Shown piece after piece: positions 51,106 to 59,994 of a stretch of 64,000 nt of DNA. The number at the start of each line of letters is the position of its first letter. Position 1 is the first letter of the stretch. A model generated the notes under the pieces. The model saw nothing but the letters and a program-made list of their open reading frames with translations. It did no database searches and was not told the DNA's origin. The stretch covers positions 22,575 through 86,574 of the forward strand of contig JAHCLO010000030.1 in the NCBI GenBank assembly GCA_026125285.1, in the 5' to 3' direction. The translations under genes were made by a program, and so were the position numbers. The stretch comes from Verrucomicrobiia bacterium. GTDB taxonomy: Bacteria > Verrucomicrobiota > Verrucomicrobiia > Limisphaerales > JADLHS01.

Positions 51106-51897
51106 TCATAAGTTGAAGGGCAGGATGTTCAAATAGTTGGTGCAGAATCTCCAGGTGACCGGCTCGGCGTGACCGTCGGCAAAATTCACGTTGCCCTTGC
51201 CGCCGTGGCGAGTCGTCAGGACATTGTTACCGGCGTACAGTGAAACCGGAAATCCCCCAAACAACTCAGGAATCCATCGGCCATCGTCGGCGGTTTTGTT
51301 TCTGCCCGGCGGAAAGTCGCCGGCACCCGTCGCTTCTTCGTCCAACATGATGATGTTGGAGGGACGGTTCACCGTGGTCAGCTTGAAGGGTTGGAACACC
51401 TCGCCGTTGAATTTGGAGGCGACATGCGTACTGAGCGTGTAGCTGAAGGGATAGCTGGTGCGCCCGACGCGGTCCCGGTCCATGGCACAGCGGAAAAGCT
51501 GCGACGGATCCTTCAAGCCCAACAACTTTACCACCGGGCTGTCCGAAACGGGGTGATAACCACCGGGATCATTGGTGCCCCGCCAATACACCCAGTCTTC
51601 GGCGTGCCAGCCATGAGTGCCCGAGGCAAATCCGGGCATGACGTCGTTGTTGTCCCCGACGTAAAGCATCATCCCCAGGCCCATTTGCTTGAGATTGTTC
51701 AGACAGTTAGCCTGTTGGGCCCGCTGTTTTGCTTTGCTCAAGGCGGGCAGCAACATCGCGGCCAGAATGGCGATGATGGCAATGACGACCAGCAACTCAA
51801 TAAGGGTGAACGCCCGGCCCGCACACCTTGGCTGCGGGCGCCGGCAAGATTTACCGGAGCGACGGTTGCGCGCTCCGGCAAATGAATGGTCTTTCAT
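51106..51897 (-). CDS. Pseudopilin with repeat-encoded leader, paired with exported protein
   Basis: This 263-residue protein has the prepilin helix FTLIELLVVIAIIAILAAMLLPA starting at residue 30, preceded by Ala. The leader codons overlap a 13-bp hairpin (51849-51883). The head includes NNLKQMGLGMMLYVGDNNDVMPG and NVNFADGHAEPVTWRF. The ATG at 51897 is preferred; a TTG at 51939 would extend the leader. It lies 56 bases downstream of an exported-protein gene, the third such pair in the window. Confidence 0.87.
   Translation of the reverse strand: MKDHSFAGARNRRSGKSCRRPQPRCAGRAFTLIELLVVIAIIAILAAMLLPALSKAKQRAQQANCLNNLKQMGLGMMLYVGDNNDVMPGFASGTHGWHAEDWVYWRGTNDPGGYHPVSDSPVVKLLGLKDPSQLFRCAMDRDRVGRTSYPFSYTLSTHVASKFNGEVFQPFKLTTVNRPSNIIMLDEEATGAGDFPPGRNKTADDGRWIPELFGGFPVSLYAGNNVLTTRHGGKGNVNFADGHAEPVTWRFCTNYLNILPFNL
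51849..51883. repeat. Hairpin within pseudopilin leader codons
   Basis: Arms of 13 bases (ATTTACCGGAGCG, CGCTCCGGCAAAT) match at 12 positions with a 9-base loop. It encodes part of the Arg/Gly-rich leader ahead of FTLIE, as in two other pseudopilins here. Confidence 0.75.
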
Positions 51898-51953
51898 AAC
51901 GCTGCTCAATTGCGCAACGATCCGGTTCGAGGCTTCCAACTAAGCCAACAGCC

Positions 51954-53063
51954 TTAGAACTGTTTCACCACCCGATAGTACCGGGCGTCGGCCGCCACCG
52001 GGGCCGAGTTCGTGAAACTGGTGGTGAAGCCTTCGGTCAGATTGGTGGAGATCGGACTCCAAATGCTCAGATTCGAGGAGCTTTCCACAATATACTGACA
52101 CACATCCACCGGGGTGGATTCCCAAGTGATGACTTCGTCCGATCCATCCTTCAAGAAATCGGTAATCTTAAAGCCGTAATACGCCTCAAAATTGGAGACC
52201 GTATAGCTGCCCTCCAAAAATGGCTGTCTCCCGGCGGTGCCGAACAGACAGAGGGCAAAGCAGTTGATGTTGGTCCACGGAAGCACATTCGTCAGGCCGT
52301 TGAAGTCGTCGCCGTTGCCCCCTGGGATCGGAGCTCCGGCGGCGCCACTTACTTCATCCCCGGCGCTATTGCTCCAGACGGCGTCCACTTGAAGCCCCAA
52401 GCCACCGGCGCTGGTCGGAACCCGTTCCACTGAAAAACGAATATGGTGTGTGGTGGTGGTGTCGGTCCCCATGGCCGCACCGTTGGGAGCTGTGCTGGTA
52501 CTGCCCATATTGCCGCCGCCGTCGCAAATACTGCTCCAAGCGTACGGCCCGCCGAAGACATAATTGCCCGTGACCAGATCGAGGTAATTCGTGTCCTGCG
52601 TAATCGTTGTGTCGTAGCGTAGCAGGACGACCTGTCCGCTCGGCGTTCCGAATTCGAAGCCACCTAGGATGGCATTGTTGGCGTTGGTATCACCCAGGGA
52701 TATGCGGAAACCCACGTCCACGTTCTCCGGCGCCAGCGTGTGAAAAACCACGTCGAAGGCGACCGTCACCCGGGAGCCGGCATTGGTGACTGGTTGATCG
52801 GCAAAAGTCTGAACGATACGCGGCAGGTATTGGCTTCGCGCGGGGTATTCCGGCGCATATTCATTGGCGCGAACTGTGGCCGTGAAGCCGCCGGCACTCT
52901 GGTTGATCAAATCGAGCAACCCGTTCGGCTGCACGTTTTCGACTTCTTGGGGATCGTGTTGTATCCAGGTGCTGGACAGTTCAATCAACTGCGCCTGGGC
53001 GCCGGAGGGAAGCAGCGCCGCCAGCAGCACGCCGGCGAGACCGAGGGGCGGAAGTAATTTCAT
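51954..53063 (-). CDS. Exported protein of unknown function, likely regulated by the adjacent two-component system
   Basis: This 369-residue protein has a signal peptide (LGLAGVLLAALLPSGAQA). The body is beta-rich (VTVAFDVVFHTLAPENVDVGFRIS, HHIRFSVERVPTSAGGLGLQVDAVWS), suggesting a jelly-roll. It ends with the shared C-terminal module (ITWESTPVDVCQYIVESSSNLSIW...ARYYRVVKQF). An upstream 20-bp palindrome at 53150-53169, 87 bases before its ATG, is a likely operator. A pseudopilin follows 56 bases later. No family was recognised. Confidence 0.8.
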   Translation of the reverse strand: MKLLPPLGLAGVLLAALLPSGAQAQLIELSSTWIQHDPQEVENVQPNGLLDLINQSAGGFTATVRANEYAPEYPARSQYLPRIVQTFADQPVTNAGSRVTVAFDVVFHTLAPENVDVGFRISLGDTNANNAILGGFEFGTPSGQVVLLRYDTTITQDTNYLDLVTGNYVFGGPYAWSSICDGGGNMGSTSTAPNGAAMGTDTTTTHHIRFSVERVPTSAGGLGLQVDAVWSNSAGDEVSGAAGAPIPGGNGDDFNGLTNVLPWTNINCFALCLFGTAGRQPFLEGSYTVSNFEAYYGFKITDFLKDGSDEVITWESTPVDVCQYIVESSSNLSIWSPISTNLTEGFTTSFTNSAPVAADARYYRVVKQF

Positions 53064-53134
53064 AATGGCACTGGGTAAGTGGATTGGGTTGATGTCTTGT
53101 TTCTGTCGGTTGCTGTCTTGAGAAAGCTACCACT

Positions 53135-53151
53135 TTGGCGGGTTCCGCCAA
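53135..53151. promoter_or_regulatory. Inverted repeat abutting the 20-bp palindrome
   Basis: TTGGCGG-GTT-CCGCCAA is a perfect 7-bp inverted repeat with a 3-base centre. It shares two bases with the 20-bp palindrome at 53150. It could be a second protein-binding half of the same control region. Confidence 0.5.
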
Positions 53152-53169
53152 TACCTCAATTGAGGTATT
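53150..53169. promoter_or_regulatory. Perfect 20-bp palindromic operator
   Basis: AATACCTCAATTGAGGTATT is a perfect palindrome between the response-regulator stop and the exported-protein start. A copy matching 18 of 20 positions lies upstream of the regulator gene (53979). NarL-type regulators bind such dyads, so this is a candidate operator controlling the exported-protein/pseudopilin pair. Confidence 0.7.
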
Positions 53170-53185
53170 CAGTTTGAGGCGACCC

Positions 53186-53848
53186 TTACCGCAGTGAACT
53201 CGCCACTCCCGTCGGAGCAATCACCTTCTCGGCCATGAATTTCACCACCGCCTCGGAGCGGGAGCGGACGTGCAGCTTTTCGTAAATGTGCTTGGTATGC
53301 ACGCGCACCGTGTGGTAGCTGATCGCAAGGTGATCGGCGATTTCCTTGCTTACTTTGCCCTGAGAGAGCAGTTCCAAGATTTCCTGCTCGCGGACGGAGA
53401 GCGTCGCCGCCTCACCACCGCCGGGAGGTGGTGATTGAAAAGTCGTCACGATCTTGCGCGCGATCTCGCTGGTCATGGGGGCGCCGCCGGTTTGCACGGT
53501 GGTCAGCGCTTCGAGGATTTCGCCCGGCGACGAGCGTTTCAACAGATAACCGCACGCCCCGGCCTTGAGCGCGCTGAAGATGCTCGCGGTATCTTCATAG
53601 ACGGTCAGCATGATGACCTGCATCGCGGGCAACTGGAGCTTGAGCCGGGCGGTGCATTCGATGCCCGAAGCGCCGGGGAGATTGATATCCATGAGCACGA
53701 CATCCGGCTTGTGGTTCGGAATCTGTTCCAGCGCTTCCTCCGCACTGCCGCAGGCGCAGACACAACGCACCCCTCGAGCGCGCCGCAACATGCGCTCGAG
53801 ATTGCGCCGCAACGGCGCACTGTCCTCAACCAAGGCGACCGTGGTCAT
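53186..53848 (-). CDS. NarL/LuxR-family response regulator
   Basis: This 220-residue protein has a receiver domain (VALVEDSAPLRRNLERML) with phosphoacceptor D54 in VLMDINLPGASG and the switch residues in LTVYED and GYLLKRSS. A LuxR-type helix-turn-helix follows (LSVREQEILELLSQGKVSKEIADHLAISYHTVRVHTKHI). A GGGAG sequence 7 bases upstream sets the ATG at 53848 over in-frame ATG 53905. The kinase gene ends 145 bases upstream on the same strand, so this is its likely partner. The regulator gene is flanked on both sides by the 20-bp palindrome. Confidence 0.94.
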   Translation of the reverse strand: MTTVALVEDSAPLRRNLERMLRRARGVRCVCACGSAEEALEQIPNHKPDVVLMDINLPGASGIECTARLKLQLPAMQVIMLTVYEDTASIFSALKAGACGYLLKRSSPGEILEALTTVQTGGAPMTSEIARKIVTTFQSPPPGGGEAATLSVREQEILELLSQGKVSKEIADHLAISYHTVRVHTKHIYEKLHVRSRSEAVVKFMAEKVIAPTGVASSLR

Positions 53849-53978
53849 GCCATTCTCCCGGTTGGCCGGTGCCGGCCCCTGCGCTTCCTGAGCATCCGCG
53901 GTCATAGGCGATAAACGAATGAGACGGGAAATCAAATCCGCCTCGCCGACCACGGTGCGTTGGATTGGTGATGCTCAC

Positions 53979-53998
53979 AATACCTCAATTGAGTTATC
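53979..53998. promoter_or_regulatory. Second copy of the 20-bp palindrome
   Basis: AATACCTCAATTGAGTTATC matches the palindrome at 53150 at 18 of 20 positions. It overlaps the histidine kinase stop codon and lies 131 bases upstream of the response-regulator ATG. Autoregulation is the simplest reading. Confidence 0.65.
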
Positions 53999-56900
53999 CG
54001 GTTGCCGCTTGCCCGACACTCAGCAACGGCACCTTGAAGACCACCGTGGTGCCGCTGCCGATGCGACTCGCCAACTCACAACTGCCCCCCAATTGCTGCA
54101 ACCGGCGGCGCATGTTGCCCAAACCGTCCGCGCCATTCCTGGTGGGCAGTTTTTCGGGAGTCAGCCCGCAACCGTTGTCGCTCACCGTGATCGTGAGCGT
54201 TCCTTGGTTGGCGGTGATGGCCAGCCGCAGGTCCGTCGCGCCGGAATGTTGCACGACATTACTGAGCGCCTCCTTGAAAGCCAGGAACAAACTGTGGCGT
54301 TGCTCGGCGTTGAGCGGCGCGACCGGTAGATCGCGGGCCACGTCCAGGTGACACCGTACCGAAGTCGCCTTCAGAAAATGCTGGGCGAACTGGCAAAAAT
54401 ACGTGGCCAAGGAAGCTACGCTGTCATGCTTGGGATTTACCGCCCAAACGATCTCATCCAGCGCGGTCACCATCTCGCGAGCGCGTGCGCCAATCTCGCG
54501 CGTGTGTTCGCGAACTTCGTCCGGAGCGAGTGTCGGGTCCTGGGCCAGTTCGCTGCCAAAGTTGATTTCCACCAGCCCGGCGCCCAAATCATCGTGCAGA
54601 TCCTGGGCAATGCGCGCGCGCTCCCGTTCCAACGCCTGCTGCTGTTCCAGGCGCTCAAGCTTGTGACGATACCGCCGCCGCGCGGTGAGCAACACACCAC
54701 CGCCCAAAACACCGGCGGCCAGGACGGCCGAGGTCGCACGAAACCAACCGGCTTCCCAGAGACGCGGTTTCACTTTCAATGCCACAACGGCAGCGCGTTC
54801 ACTCCAAATGCCATCATGATTACAGGCGGTCACGCGGAAGCGGTAGTCTCCGGGCGGGACGCGGGGGTAACGCGCAATCCGCGCCGTACCGGCCTCGACC
54901 CAATCCTGGTCCAGTCCCTCAAGTTGATACCGGAACGCAACGTTCTCCGGTGAAGACAAACCCAGGCCGGTAAACTCGATCTCCATGCGGTTCACGCCCG
55001 GCCCCAACCGCAACGATGCCTGCGAACCTCGCAGGCTGGCGGGTGGTGGTCCGTTCGTTGGGCCGCTTCGTCCGGGATCGTCGTACGCGGCGGCCACTCG
55101 GCCATTGACGGTCAGACGTTCGATGACCACCGGCGGCGGCACCGGGTTGTTTCGGAGCAACTGTGGTTCGACAATCGCCAAGCCCGTCAGCATTGGCATC
55201 AACAATCGGCCATCACGGGTTTGTGCGGAGGCAGGTGAAACCCCGAATGAAGCCTGCAAATTGGCCACCCCATCACCACGTCCGAAAACCACTGATCTCA
55301 CCCTCGATTCGCGTCCTTCGGCCACTGCTTCGACTTCCCCCTGAGTCAGTTGAAACAGGCCGCGATTCCCCGCGAGCCACAGCCGATCCTGGTCGTCGGC
55401 GAGGATGTGGGAGATGAATTCATCCCACAGCCCATGGTCGGAGCGGAACTGGGTAAAACGCCCCTCTTTGAGCCGCCCCAAACCCTGTCCCGCGAAGCCA
55501 AGCCACAGACTCCCATCACGGGTCGCCAGGAAGCATCGGATGTGTCTCGGTTCACGCATGACATTGGTGGTTTCGTTGATCAGTGTGTCTCCGCGAACGC
55601 GGAGCAGCAGTCCATCCGAGGTGGTCCCCATCCACACGTCACCGGCGGCGTCCTGCACCATCGCGCGTACGTCGCTCGCTCCATCCGGCAGCGCAAAATG
55701 ACTCAAGTTCCCGTTGCGGGCCCGATACCGGGCGACGAAGGAATTGAGGGCAATCCACAGGTCGCCGTCCGTGCCGGCGAGTAACGCCCGGACGTAGCGG
55801 TTCGTCAATTGCCGGTTAAACGGCAGCGGTGTGATGTCACCGTTACGGTGACGCAAAACGCCCCGTTCTCGCGTGCCTATCAGAACCTCCCCATCCGTTG
55901 TCGTCGTGACGCATACTGCTTCGCCGCCAATCCAACTGGAGTTGCTTGAAACGAGGCTCCACACGCCGTTGCTGCGCGAAGCCAAGGCCCCGTTCTGACC
56001 AACGACCCACAGGTTGCCCGCCGCATCCTCACAGGCGGATTGGACTGCGGCAAAGGGCAGACCCTCCGTCGGCCCGACCAATCGCAGGGTGCGCGGGCTG
56101 AGCCGATTAAGGCCGCCGCCACGGGTTCCAACCCAAATGTTGCCTTCCGAGTCCTCCATCACGTTTATGATGTTGGGATGAGAAACCTCGACTCTTTGAA
56201 ACCCTTGGCCATCGAAACGAAACAGGCCGCCAGAGGACGTCCCAATCCAAACTCCTCCAGTTCGGTCCTCATGCAGCGCAGTCGCGGTCACCTCGCCTGA
56301 AACGGCATCGAACTCGAGTTCACCCACCGCCACCAACCGGCCTTCCGGGGAGCAATGGTACAGTTTGGCCTCGGCGAAAAGCCAGATGCCCCCTTGCCGT
56401 GCCGGGTGAATGCGAGCTGATTGTTGTCCCAAGCTTGCCAACTTCACGAATCGCTCGTTGCGGAAGACACCGATCGCCCCGGATTGCGAGAACCACAGTG
56501 TCCCTGCTCGATCCGTTGCCAGCCAACATACGCCGTTGGGCGACAGGCCATCCGCGGCTCCGAACGATTGCGACGCTTCCCCTTGAAGCCGGAAAACAGC
56601 TCCACCGTTGTCACCGATCCAGATGCCGCCTTCGTGGTCCTCGGCCATCGCCCGGGCTTGGGCGCCGGGCGACATTCCATCCAAGACCAGTCGCTGCGTG
56701 ATTGAGCCTGCCTCGACACGGAGGATGATCCCTTCATCCTTGGCCAGCCACAATTGGCCGCGTCGGTCCAGCAGCATGGCGCGAATCTGATTCTCGGTTG
56801 GACTGGCGGGCGAAGCCGGGGAGAATTCCTGGAAACGCACGCCATCGAAACGCGACAACGACCGATGCGTCGCGATCCACAAGTAACCATCCGGCGTCTG

Positions 56901-57062
56901 CTCCAGCCCCACGATGGTGTGCTCCGGCAGGCCGTCCTCCGCCTGCCAGGCGCGGGCGAACCACGCCGAGTTGGTGTGCGCGGCAAGTGGCAGCGCGACC
57001 GCAAGCATCGTCAGGCCGGCCAAGCCGCCCAGCGCGAACCTTGAGTTTAACGGCTGGAACAC
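53994..57062 (-). CDS. Propeller-sensor histidine kinase (Reg_prop, Y_Y_Y, HisKA_3)
   Basis: This 1022-residue kinase has a signal or first helix (LGGLAGLTMLAVALPLAAH). Residues about 30-640 form a two-propeller sensor of repeats such as DGYLWIATHRSLSRFDG and GGVWIGTSSGGLFRFDG. A Y_Y_Y domain (FRYQLEGLDQDWVEAG, GDYRFRVTACNHDG) comes next, then a helix near residue 780. The HisKA_3 box is ARIAQDLHDDLGAG with His near 823, followed by N-box KEALSNVVQHS and G-boxes DNGCG and GADGLGNMRRR. It resembles Bacteroidetes hybrid sensors that sense polysaccharide fragments, but here the regulator is separate. The start is a GTG. It borders the carbohydrate locus. Confidence 0.93.
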   Translation of the reverse strand: MFQPLNSRFALGGLAGLTMLAVALPLAAHTNSAWFARAWQAEDGLPEHTIVGLEQTPDGYLWIATHRSLSRFDGVRFQEFSPASPASPTENQIRAMLLDRRGQLWLAKDEGIILRVEAGSITQRLVLDGMSPGAQARAMAEDHEGGIWIGDNGGAVFRLQGEASQSFGAADGLSPNGVCWLATDRAGTLWFSQSGAIGVFRNERFVKLASLGQQSARIHPARQGGIWLFAEAKLYHCSPEGRLVAVGELEFDAVSGEVTATALHEDRTGGVWIGTSSGGLFRFDGQGFQRVEVSHPNIINVMEDSEGNIWVGTRGGGLNRLSPRTLRLVGPTEGLPFAAVQSACEDAAGNLWVVGQNGALASRSNGVWSLVSSNSSWIGGEAVCVTTTTDGEVLIGTRERGVLRHRNGDITPLPFNRQLTNRYVRALLAGTDGDLWIALNSFVARYRARNGNLSHFALPDGASDVRAMVQDAAGDVWMGTTSDGLLLRVRGDTLINETTNVMREPRHIRCFLATRDGSLWLGFAGQGLGRLKEGRFTQFRSDHGLWDEFISHILADDQDRLWLAGNRGLFQLTQGEVEAVAEGRESRVRSVVFGRGDGVANLQASFGVSPASAQTRDGRLLMPMLTGLAIVEPQLLRNNPVPPPVVIERLTVNGRVAAAYDDPGRSGPTNGPPPASLRGSQASLRLGPGVNRMEIEFTGLGLSSPENVAFRYQLEGLDQDWVEAGTARIARYPRVPPGDYRFRVTACNHDGIWSERAAVVALKVKPRLWEAGWFRATSAVLAAGVLGGGVLLTARRRYRHKLERLEQQQALERERARIAQDLHDDLGAGLVEINFGSELAQDPTLAPDEVREHTREIGARAREMVTALDEIVWAVNPKHDSVASLATYFCQFAQHFLKATSVRCHLDVARDLPVAPLNAEQRHSLFLAFKEALSNVVQHSGATDLRLAITANQGTLTITVSDNGCGLTPEKLPTRNGADGLGNMRRRLQQLGGSCELASRIGSGTTVVFKVPLLSVGQAATG

Positions 57063-57326
57063 GAACGAAATCTAACGGTTGAAATGGATCGGGCAAGTGG
57101 CAAGCGGCACGCTTGGGGATTACGGCCCAATCCAACCCCCATTCACGCAATCACACGGGGAGGAACTGGCTTCTCCGATGGCTCGTCCCCAAAGCCAACA
57201 AATGTGCGGAACCGCTGACTCGGAGCTTGCGCCGCTTCCGGGAAATTCTGATTTTGCCGCGGTGACACCCGAACACCGAGAATTCCGCGGCGACACCAAC
57301 CAGCCCACCCCGGCACCGGAGGCCCT

Positions 57327-58574
57327 GTGAACCAAGCGAACGGACTGTTGAACAAACACATCGTCCCCGCGCTGACCGCCGTCAGCGAGAACACCTACAT
57401 GTCGGCCATCCGAGCTGGCATGGTTTCCGTCGTGCCGCTGACGATCATTGGCGGACTGTTCATGGTGGTGGCATTCCTGCCCGTGCGCGGCTGGGAACCA
57501 GTCGTCGCCCCTTACCTGAAACTGCTGGAAATACCGGTAACGGCCACCTTCGGCCTGCTGGGAGTCTTCGTTTGTTTCGCGATCGGCTACGACCTTGGCA
57601 AGCGACTCAAGCAGGAAGCCATCGTGAGTGCTTCCATGGCCACGCTGGTGTTCATGATGATCCAACTTCAGTTGGAAGATCAAACCTTGTTGATGGACGG
57701 GCTTGGCTCAAAAGGTCTGTTCACCGCCATCCTCATCGCGTTGATCACCGTGCGGGTGCAGAAGTTTTTCACGGATCGCAACTTCGTCATCAAGTTGCCG
57801 GAGAATGTGCCGGCGGTCGTTTATGAGTCGTTCCTCTCACTCAGTCCGATGGTTTTCCTCGTACTGGTGTTTTGGGCCATCCGTTTTGCTCTGGGTGTGG
57901 ACATCAACCACATCGTGCAGACCGCGTTCAGTCCTCTGCTCTTTGCCCTGAACACGTTGCCCGGAATTCTGGTTTACGCCCTGCTCGTCACCCTGCTCTG
58001 GTCGGTGGGCATCAATGGGGACAACGCCGTGGACGCCGTCGTCGCTCCGATCTTCCTCCAGTTCCTCGCGGCGAACGTCGAGGCCATGACGGCGGGACAA
58101 CCCTTGCCCTACATCACCGCGTACGGCTTCTTCACCATCTTTGTCAACGTCGGTGGCACGGGTGCCACCATTGCGCTCGCTTTGATCATGTTGAATTCCA
58201 AGGAACCGGGCTATCGCAAGGTCAGCCGGCTGTCCATGCCCACGCAGATTTTCCAGATCAACGAACCCATTTTCTTCGGTTTTCCCATCGTGCTCAATCC
58301 GATTTTCATGATTCCTTACATTCTGAACGCGCTGATACTTACCGGGGGCACATTCCTCCTGATGCAGTGGGGCGTTATCAGCAAGCCCTTTGTCAATGTC
58401 CCGTGGACCACACCGCCCATCATCGGTCACTTCTTGGTCACCGGCGGCGACTGGCGGGCCGCCGTTTGGGGCGTGGCCTGCGTCTTCATAGCAATGGCGG
58501 TCTATTATCCCTTTGCGAAGACCGCCGAGCGGCAGCGTTTGCAGGCCGAAGCCGCCGGCAAGGCGCAGGGCTAG
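57327..58574 (+). CDS. PTS EIIC permease, cellobiose/diacetylchitobiose type
   Basis: This 415-residue integral membrane protein has about ten hydrophobic segments. Family motifs are SAIRAGMVSVVPLTIIGGLFMVV, GINGDNAVDAVVAPIF and QINEPIFFGFPIVLNP, the last being the substrate-binding loop of the Lac/Cel EIIC family. A GGAGG sequence 4 bases before the GTG at 57327 sets the start. It would import and, with EIIA and EIIB, phosphorylate a disaccharide, but neither partner is in the window. It is divergent from the histidine kinase across 264 bases, which hold no other gene. Confidence 0.9.
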   Translation: MNQANGLLNKHIVPALTAVSENTYMSAIRAGMVSVVPLTIIGGLFMVVAFLPVRGWEPVVAPYLKLLEIPVTATFGLLGVFVCFAIGYDLGKRLKQEAIVSASMATLVFMMIQLQLEDQTLLMDGLGSKGLFTAILIALITVRVQKFFTDRNFVIKLPENVPAVVYESFLSLSPMVFLVLVFWAIRFALGVDINHIVQTAFSPLLFALNTLPGILVYALLVTLLWSVGINGDNAVDAVVAPIFLQFLAANVEAMTAGQPLPYITAYGFFTIFVNVGGTGATIALALIMLNSKEPGYRKVSRLSMPTQIFQINEPIFFGFPIVLNPIFMIPYILNALILTGGTFLLMQWGVISKPFVNVPWTTPPIIGHFLVTGGDWRAAVWGVACVFIAMAVYYPFAKTAERQRLQAEAAGKAQG

Positions 58575-58677
58575 TTTTCCTGCCAAATTGAAATGCCCTT
58601 TGGCGGAAATGGTGCCGTGAACAGAAATCGGCTTCAGCGTGTGGTCTGGTAAGACGGACCGCCACAGTAGATCAAGA

Positions 58678-59994
58678 TCAAGCACTCTGGCCGAACGCAT
58701 CTACTTCGCAGGCCTTGAGTCGTTTGGCGAGAAACGCTAGTTCCGATTTAATCTCCGCCAGTTGCAGCGCCTTGCGGAAATGACCGGCGGCGGCCCGCGC
58801 ATGGTTCAGCCGCAACTCGAATTCGCCCAACACGGCGTGCAGCAGATAATACGCCTCCAGCGATTGCAGATTCTGGATCGCGTTGACGGCCTCGATGCCG
58901 GACTGCGGGCCATGCACTTCCGCCACCGCCACCGCGCGATTCAACGCCACCACCGGTGAATCATCGAATTCCACCAGGCGGTCATACATTTCGAGAATCT
59001 GCGGCCAGTCGGTTGCCGCGTAATCCGGCGCCGCGCAATGCACCGCCGCGATGCCCGCTTGCAGATGATACTCACTGACCTCGTCGCCGGCGGCGGATCG
59101 CGACAGGTGAAACAGACCGCGCGCCATCAGGGTTTTGTCCCAACGGGAACGGTCCTGCTCCTGCAACCGAAGCAAATTGCCATCGCTGTCCGTGCGCGAG
59201 GGCAGACGTGCGGCGTTCAACAGCATCAACGCCAGCAGCGCATGTGTCCGCGGCTGGCTGCCCGCCGGATGTTCGGCCAGCAACGCGGCCAGCCGGATGG
59301 CTTCATGGCAAAGGTCTTCGCGGACCAGCGCCTCCCCGCTCGACGCCTTGTAGCCTTCATTGAACAACAGGTAGAGCGATTGCAGCACCCCGTCCAGTCG
59401 CCGCGCGAGTTCCGCGCCCTCGGGGATCTCGAAGCGGATGCCCGCCTCGCGAATGCGCTGCTTGGCGCGCGTGAGCCGTTTGGCAATGGCCGCCTCCGTG
59501 GTGAGAAACGCCTTCGCAATTTCTGCCGGCCCGAAGCCGCACAGAGTCTTCAGCGCCAGCGCCACCTGGTCTTCGCGCGTGATGAACGGATGACAGCACA
59601 CGAACATCATGCGCAAGCGGTCGTCCTTGATCTCATCCTCGAACGCCGGCGAATGGCCGCCCTCCGCCTCACCGGGCAACTGCTCGATGTGCGCAATGAT
59701 CTGCGGTTGTTTCTCGTGAAAGTTCTTTTCGCGCCGGAGGGTGTCCAGCGCCAGATTCTTTGCGGCTTGCGTCAGCCACGCGGCGGGATTCTTCGGCACG
59801 CCGTAATAAGGCCACGTTTGCAGCGCGCGGACCATCGCCTCCTGCACCACGTCTTCGGCTAGTTGCAGCCGCTCAATGCCGAAGATGCCCGTCAGCACGG
59901 CCACCAGCTTGCATGCCTCGTGCCGGAACAAATGAGCCGTCAGTTGGGAAAGATCGGCGGTCGGCGTGGACGCGGTTTCAGGACTCCGACTCAC
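58678..59994 (-). CDS. ECF sigma factor with long C-terminal TPR-like extension (ECF42-like)
   Basis: This 438-residue sigma factor has region 2 (RLQLAEDVVQEAMVRALQTW) and region 4 (GFGPAEIAKAFLTTEAAIAKRLTRAKQ). A C-terminal half of helical repeats follows (DRLVEFDDSPVVALNRAVAVAEVHG, YYLLHAVLGEFELRLNH), the mark of the ECF42 group with a DUF6596-like extension. ECF42 genes normally neighbour a DGPF/YCII protein; here the partners are SRPBCC and DoxX-like. The GTG start overlaps the SRPBCC stop (GTGA). No anti-sigma factor is visible, as usual for this group. Confidence 0.92.
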   Translation of the reverse strand: MSRSPETASTPTADLSQLTAHLFRHEACKLVAVLTGIFGIERLQLAEDVVQEAMVRALQTWPYYGVPKNPAAWLTQAAKNLALDTLRREKNFHEKQPQIIAHIEQLPGEAEGGHSPAFEDEIKDDRLRMMFVCCHPFITREDQVALALKTLCGFGPAEIAKAFLTTEAAIAKRLTRAKQRIREAGIRFEIPEGAELARRLDGVLQSLYLLFNEGYKASSGEALVREDLCHEAIRLAALLAEHPAGSQPRTHALLALMLLNAARLPSRTDSDGNLLRLQEQDRSRWDKTLMARGLFHLSRSAAGDEVSEYHLQAGIAAVHCAAPDYAATDWPQILEMYDRLVEFDDSPVVALNRAVAVAEVHGPQSGIEAVNAIQNLQSLEAYYLLHAVLGEFELRLNHARAAAGHFRKALQLAEIKSELAFLAKRLKACEVDAFGQSA

